The notes under the pieces: model-generated
Told to the model about the DNA's origin: nothing
Seen by the model: the letters and a program-made list of their open reading frames with translations, nothing else
The model's database searches: none
Translations under genes and position numbers: made by a program
Shown: positions 60,426 through 64,000 of the stretch, one piece after another
Position numbering within the stretch: position 1 is the first letter of the stretch
Layout of the letters: every line of letters begins with the position of its first letter
Origin: Actinoplanes sp. DH11
GTDB taxonomy: Bacteria; Actinomycetota; Actinomycetes; Mycobacteriales; Micromonosporaceae
NCBI RefSeq assembly: GCF_020873875.1
Contig: NZ_JAHWGU010000001.1
Coordinates: 310,001 to 374,000 of the forward strand
Length of the DNA: 64,000 bases
Direction of reading: 5' to 3'

Positions 60426-61268
60426 GTGTCGACGATGGTGCCTCCGCTGTATGCCGGGCTCGTCGATGACGCGTGCCTGCTTCCGCCCAGCCCGGTCAGT
60501 CCCGCGGAGGCGGCGGCGAAGTACGACGAGCACAGCAACGCGTGGTACCAGGGGCTGATCGGTTCCCTGCTGGTTCCCGCCTCGATCGTCGGCGGTGGCC
60601 CGGTGCCGCGGGTGCCGGCCGGGCTGATCGGGGACGTGCCGGTGGCGAGCCTGCCGGTGACCGTGGAGAAGCTGCGCGCCGCCGGGGTGACCGTCGAGCA
60701 TGTCGAGGCCGCGGTGTCCCGCCGCGGCGAGGACCCGCAGCCCGGACTGGCCGCCCTGTGCGCGTTCGCCGGTGCGCAGAGCGGTCTGCGGCTCTACGCG
60801 GAGATCCCGTTGAGCTGGGGTCTGCTCTCCGCGCTGGACGGGGTCGCCGAGGCGCGCGCGGCGGGGCTGAGCATCGCGCCGAAGTTCCGGGTCGGCGGGC
60901 TGGCGGCGGAGCTGTTCCCGACGCCCGTCGAGCTCGCCGCGGTGATCTGCGCCTGCCGCGACCGGGAGTTGCCGTTCAAGCTGGCGGCGGGTTTGCGGCA
61001 CGCCACCCGGCACACCGACCCGGAAACCGGTTTCACCCATCACGGTTTCCTGAACGTACTGATCGCCACGGTGGTCGCCGCCGACGGCGGTGAGGTGGCC
61101 GAGGTGGCCGAGTCGCTCGCCGCCACCCATCCGGTGCCGCTCGTTGAACCGGCCCGGGCACACCGGGACAGCCCGCGTCCGCTCTTCGTCGGCTTCGGCG
61201 CGGCGAACGTGGTGGAACCATTGACGGAGCTGGTGCGGCTCGGCCTGATCAACGGCGGGTACGAGTGA
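60426..61268 (+). CDS. Conserved actinobacterial hypothetical protein
   Basis: 280 residues, soluble, alternating beta strands and helices in a pattern resembling a TIM-barrel-like fold (PVASLPVTVEKLRAAGVTVEHVEAAVS; LRLYAEIPLSWG; APKFRVGGLAAELFPTPVELAAVI; FKLAAGLRHATRHTDPETGFTHHGFLNVL). His and Asp residues near the C-terminal strands could form an active site, but the family is not known to me. The start is GTG 60426, leaderless; ATG 60435 is an alternative. Confidence 0.72.
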   Translation: MSTMVPPLYAGLVDDACLLPPSPVSPAEAAAKYDEHSNAWYQGLIGSLLVPASIVGGGPVPRVPAGLIGDVPVASLPVTVEKLRAAGVTVEHVEAAVSRRGEDPQPGLAALCAFAGAQSGLRLYAEIPLSWGLLSALDGVAEARAAGLSIAPKFRVGGLAAELFPTPVELAAVICACRDRELPFKLAAGLRHATRHTDPETGFTHHGFLNVLIATVVAADGGEVAEVAESLAATHPVPLVEPARAHRDSPRPLFVGFGAANVVEPLTELVRLGLINGGYE

Positions 61269-61285
61269 AATGAGATGATCCGGGG

Positions 61286-62428
61286 GTGACCCGGGTGCTG
61301 CTGCGAACTGTGTTGGCCGTGGCCCTCCTGGTCGTGGCCGGTCTGATCGGCTGGCGCGTGCTGGCGCCGGCCGAGGTGCTGGCGAGCGCGACCACGCCGT
61401 ACCCGTCGGCCCCGATCATCCCGGCCGGCGTCACCGGTCGGACAAGTGTGGCGCCGCTGGTCGTCGACGGGCGGGTCCGGGTCTACGCCGCGAAACACCA
61501 GGTGCGGGCGGACGGGCCGGTCAACGCGCGGACCGTCTACACCGCGCGGTGGTCGTTCCGGCGCTGGCCCGAGCAGCTCAGCGGTGTCACGGCGAGCGGG
61601 CCCACGGTGGTGACGCGGTGGTCCGACGGCGAGCTGGTGGCGATCGACGCGCGTACCGGTGAGATCGCCTGGCGCACCGACGGGCCGGATTCGCCCGGCT
61701 ATGCCGGACATCGCACCGGGGCGGCGACGGTTTGGGCGCCACCGGGTCTGCGGCTCGCCGCCGGCAACGTCGTGGCCGCTTCTGATCAGGAGCTTGCGGG
61801 GTACGACCTGAGCACCGGAGCAGTCCGCTGGCGGATCCCGGTCGCCGCCGGATGTGCGGACGGCTTCACCACGGTCGGCGGTGCCTACGCCTGCGCCGGG
61901 TCCGTCCACGACGCGTCGACGGGTGCGCCGGTCAGCGGCTGGCCGGCTGGACCGTGGACGCCGGTGGGTTGCGACTCCGACCGTTCCGGGTGTGCCGGGT
62001 TCCGGGACGGCGCCGGGCAGGGCTGGATCGACGGGAAACGGGTGCCGGCCCTGGACGACCCGTCGACGACCGTGGCGGCCGGGATCGTGGTCGGCGCCTC
62101 CGGTGACCGGGTGACCGGCACCGGCACGGACGGCACCCGGATCTGGGAGCGCAGCGGGCCGGCGCGGGTGCTCGGCGGGTCCGGCGGTTCCACGGTGCTG
62201 CTGCTGACGCCGGAGAACACGCTCGTCGGGGTGGACGCGGGCACGGGGACGGAGACGCTGCGGTTCCCGCTGGCGATGGGCACCGAGAGCACCCTGTGGA
62301 AAGCCGGTGGATATCGGATCGCCGGCGGCTATCTGGCGCTGGAACGGCTGCGGACGGACGCGCCGGACGATCCGGAGTCGCCGATCTACTACCTCACCTT
62401 GGACGCGGTGATCATCGCCGCGCTGTGA
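61286..62428 (+). CDS. Membrane-anchored PQQ-like beta-propeller protein
   Basis: 380 residues: an N-terminal TM anchor (VLLRTVLAVALLVVAGLIGW) and an extracellular beta-propeller of PQQ-like repeats (SDGELVAIDARTGEIAWRTDG; SDQELAGYDLSTGAVRWRIPV; TPENTLVGVDAGTGTETLRFPL). Four Cys in the central region (GCADGF, ACAGS, GCDSDRSGCAG) may form disulfides. Such domains bind partners rather than catalyse. The GTG start lies 17 bp after the previous stop. Confidence 0.75.
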   Translation: MTRVLLRTVLAVALLVVAGLIGWRVLAPAEVLASATTPYPSAPIIPAGVTGRTSVAPLVVDGRVRVYAAKHQVRADGPVNARTVYTARWSFRRWPEQLSGVTASGPTVVTRWSDGELVAIDARTGEIAWRTDGPDSPGYAGHRTGAATVWAPPGLRLAAGNVVAASDQELAGYDLSTGAVRWRIPVAAGCADGFTTVGGAYACAGSVHDASTGAPVSGWPAGPWTPVGCDSDRSGCAGFRDGAGQGWIDGKRVPALDDPSTTVAAGIVVGASGDRVTGTGTDGTRIWERSGPARVLGGSGGSTVLLLTPENTLVGVDAGTGTETLRFPLAMGTESTLWKAGGYRIAGGYLALERLRTDAPDDPESPIYYLTLDAVIIAAL

Positions 62429-62487
62429 GCGCCCGGGCCAGCCCAGGGGCGAGGGCGGATCGGGTTGGAGGCGGGCAGGGCGGCCCG

Positions 62488-63609
62488 TCAGGTGAGTCGC
62501 GGCAGCAGGGCGGCCCACGCCTCCTCGGCGGCGCCCGCGAGGGGGCCGTCGTCGTCGCTCAACGTTGCCGGCAGCACCGGCGGCGGGGCGGAGCGGTGGA
62601 TCAGCATGAGGCCGTCCCGGTAGGCGGCGTCGATGGCGTCCGGTACCGCGGCGAGCAGGTCGGCGCCGACACCGCCGAGTGTGACCAGGTCGGCGTCGAG
62701 GCCGTTGACCAGGCCCGCGATGCCGCGGCCGAGGGCCGCCCCGACGGTCCGGACGGCGGCCGCCGCCGGTTCGCTCCCGGGAGCTGCCGCGATCACCCGC
62801 CGGGCGTAGGTGATCGGGTCCTTCGGTGCCGGCTCGTCCAGCAGTCGGGCGAGGGCGGTGCCGTCGACGGCCGAACCCCAGCAGCCTCGCGCGCCGCAGG
62901 GACAGCGCACCGCCGGGTCGCCGAACGGCATGTGCCCGAACTCGCCGGCTGCGCCCCGGGCGCCGATCACCGGGCGGCCGTTCTCGACCACGGCACCGCC
63001 CAGGCCGGCCTCGATCCGCAGGTGCAGGGCCACGGCGGCTCCGGCGGCGGCGCCCCGGCGGTGTTCCGCGGTGGCGGCGAGCGTGGCGTCGTTGCCGGCC
63101 ACGAAGACCTCGGCGGCCGGCCAGAGCGCGGTCAGGTCGACGTCGTGCCAGTCGGCGTTCGAGGCGTCCAGGCGCAGGGTGCGGGAGACGGTTCCGGGCA
63201 CCGAGACGCCGATGGCGCGCGGGCGTCGCCCGTACACCTGGATCAGGTCTTCGATCGCGGCCGTGACCTCCGCGCGCACCGCTGCCCAGGCGGTGGCCGT
63301 GTGCCGCCCGGAGCGGGACGCGGCGGTGGCGCCGCCCAGCTCGACCACGTCGACCCGCCACGCCTCCTGGGTGATCACGACGGCCAGCACGACCGGGCCG
63401 TCGGGGTGGGGGAGCAGCACGGTGGTGGGCCGGCCGCGGGTGCCGCTCGGTGCGGCCGGTGCCTGGATCAGCAGGGACGCCCGGCTCAGCTTGGTCACCA
63501 GTTCGGTGGCGGCGCCGGTGCCGACGCCGAGCAGGCGCGCCGCGTCGGCCCGGGTGACCCCGGGCCGCTGGTGCACCACCTGGAGCAGCTCGGTGGAGCG
63601 GGTCGTCAC
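62488..63609 (-). CDS. ROK-family transcriptional regulator
   Basis: 373 residues. An N-terminal winged helix-turn-helix (TRADAARLLGVGTGAATELVTKL) precedes a ROK sugar-kinase-like domain with VSVPGTV, the zinc motif C-P-C-G-A-R-G-C preceded by GEFGHMPFG, and a C-terminal VTLGGVGADLL. ROK repressors respond to sugars or phosphosugars. The start is GTG 63609 with GGGAGA upstream. It is divergent from an MFS transporter 46 bp away, a likely target. Confidence 0.88.
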   Translation of the reverse strand: MTTRSTELLQVVHQRPGVTRADAARLLGVGTGAATELVTKLSRASLLIQAPAAPSGTRGRPTTVLLPHPDGPVVLAVVITQEAWRVDVVELGGATAASRSGRHTATAWAAVRAEVTAAIEDLIQVYGRRPRAIGVSVPGTVSRTLRLDASNADWHDVDLTALWPAAEVFVAGNDATLAATAEHRRGAAAGAAVALHLRIEAGLGGAVVENGRPVIGARGAAGEFGHMPFGDPAVRCPCGARGCWGSAVDGTALARLLDEPAPKDPITYARRVIAAAPGSEPAAAAVRTVGAALGRGIAGLVNGLDADLVTLGGVGADLLAAVPDAIDAAYRDGLMLIHRSAPPPVLPATLSDDDGPLAGAAEEAWAALLPRLT

Positions 63610-63643
63610 GTCGATCTCCCTTTTTTTACTCGAACCTAGAGCT

Positions 63644-63649
63644 TATTCT
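63644..63649 (+). promoter_or_regulatory. -10 element (TATTCT) for a leaderless MFS gene
   Basis: TANNNT box 6 nt before GTG 63656, within the short divergent region that also must hold the ROK gene promoter. A run of seven T residues at 63621-63627 lies nearby. Confidence 0.6.
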
Positions 63650-63655
63650 GTGGCG

Positions 63656-64000
63656 GTGAAGCTCAACCGCCCGGCGCTCGTCGTCCTCGGCACGTCCACG
63701 TTCTGCTACGTGACAGCCGAAACCCTCCCCGTCGGCCTGCTGCCGCAGATCTCCACCGGACTCAACGTCACCGAAGCCCAGGTCGGTCTGCTGCTCACCA
63801 GCTATGCCGTGGTAGCCGCCCTGAGCACCATCCCGCTCACCGCACTCACCATGCGGGTGCCCCGGCACACCCTGCTGGCGGTCACCGTAGCGGTCTTCGT
63901 CGTCTCCCAGGCGGCCGCCGCCCTCGCGCCCACCTTTACGGTGCTCGTTCTCTCCCGGCTCGTCTGCGCGCTCGCGCACGGAGTGTTCTGGTCCGTGATC
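63656..64000 (+). CDS. MFS transporter, 3' truncated by window edge
   Basis: The frame from GTG 63656 stays open to the window end (115 codons). It encodes LVVLGTSTFCYVTAETLPVGLLPQI (first TM helix with the conserved E of DHA-type permeases) and LLTSYAVVAALSTIPLTALTMRVPRH (helix 2 and loop). LAPTFTVLVLSRLVCALAHGVFW then gives helix 4 with the R-x3-G/A-like motif. This matches arabinose-efflux/DHA1 family drug or sugar exporters. It is divergent from the ROK regulator, so it may be regulated by it. Confidence 0.85.
   Translation, partial: MKLNRPALVVLGTSTFCYVTAETLPVGLLPQISTGLNVTEAQVGLLLTSYAVVAALSTIPLTALTMRVPRHTLLAVTVAVFVVSQAAAALAPTFTVLVLSRLVCALAHGVFWSVI

Noticed and set aside
1..64000. CRISPR arrays, rRNA or tRNA genes
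   Set aside because: No direct repeats with unique spacers of CRISPR size were seen, and no tRNA cloverleaf or rRNA segment was noticed by eye; a tRNAscan run would be needed to exclude tRNAs fully.

Overview
The window is very GC-rich actinobacterial chromosome. Gene content and order (tilS-hpt-ftsH-folE, folP-folB-folK-DUF3180, panC-panD, nadB-nadC, coaX, lysS, lsr2, clpC, disA, radA, carD, ispD, ispF), many GTG starts and many leaderless starts point to the Micromonosporaceae, most likely Actinoplanes or a close relative. That placement is inferred from gene content, not from a database search.

Layout. 1-5.3 kb: end of a zinc metalloprotease, tilS, hpt, ftsH, folE. 5.4-11.9 kb: an accessory block that looks type VII-like. 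Leftward it carries an FtsK/EccC-type ATPase, a three-TM membrane protein and a small helical protein; rightward it carries a YbaB-like protein, an ESX-like helical protein, a large effector and a small probable immunity protein. The effector C-terminus matches the four active-site positions of CD38-type ADP-ribosyl cyclases. 11.9-20.4 kb: a leftward operon resembling a minimal type IV secretion apparatus (VirB2-, VirB3-, VirB4-, VirB6- and VirB8-like proteins plus a two-domain murein hydrolase) with no relaxase or coupling protein. Together the two blocks separate folE from folP-folB-folK. 20.6-27.4 kb: folate genes, membrane proteins and a long repeat-rich disordered membrane protein. 27.4-29.6 kb: an orphan NuoD with a MidA/NDUFAF7-type methyltransferase. 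29.7-38.6 kb: pantothenate, NAD and coenzyme A genes, lysS, lsr2. 39.0-45.6 kb: clpC, DUF4291, mutY, an ACT regulator, def and two smaller genes. 45.6-46.8 kb: gene-poor DNA with an insertion-sequence remnant and a palindromic repeat. 46.8-50.4 kb: disA, radA, a lipoprotein. 50.5-54.7 kb: a small biosynthetic cluster (UbiA prenyltransferase, UbiG-like methyltransferase, acyl-CoA dehydrogenase-fold flavoenzyme, type III polyketide synthase). 54.8-64.0 kb: a thiol-redox-like membrane protein, carD, ispD, ispF, several conserved unknowns, a ROK regulator and a divergent MFS transporter cut by the window edge.

How the genes work together. The housekeeping genes cover folate (folE, folP, folB, folK), pantothenate and coenzyme A (DUF2520 protein, panC, panD, coaX), NAD (nadB, nadC), the start of the MEP isoprenoid pathway (ispD, ispF), proteolysis (FtsH, ClpC, Def), DNA repair with c-di-AMP signalling (MutY, RadA, DisA), and global transcription control (Lsr2, CarD). 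The most novel parts are the CD38-like effector module, the relaxase-free type IV-like operon, the NuoD/methyltransferase pair, a two-copy dispersed palindrome, and a phased DnaA-box group upstream of clpC.
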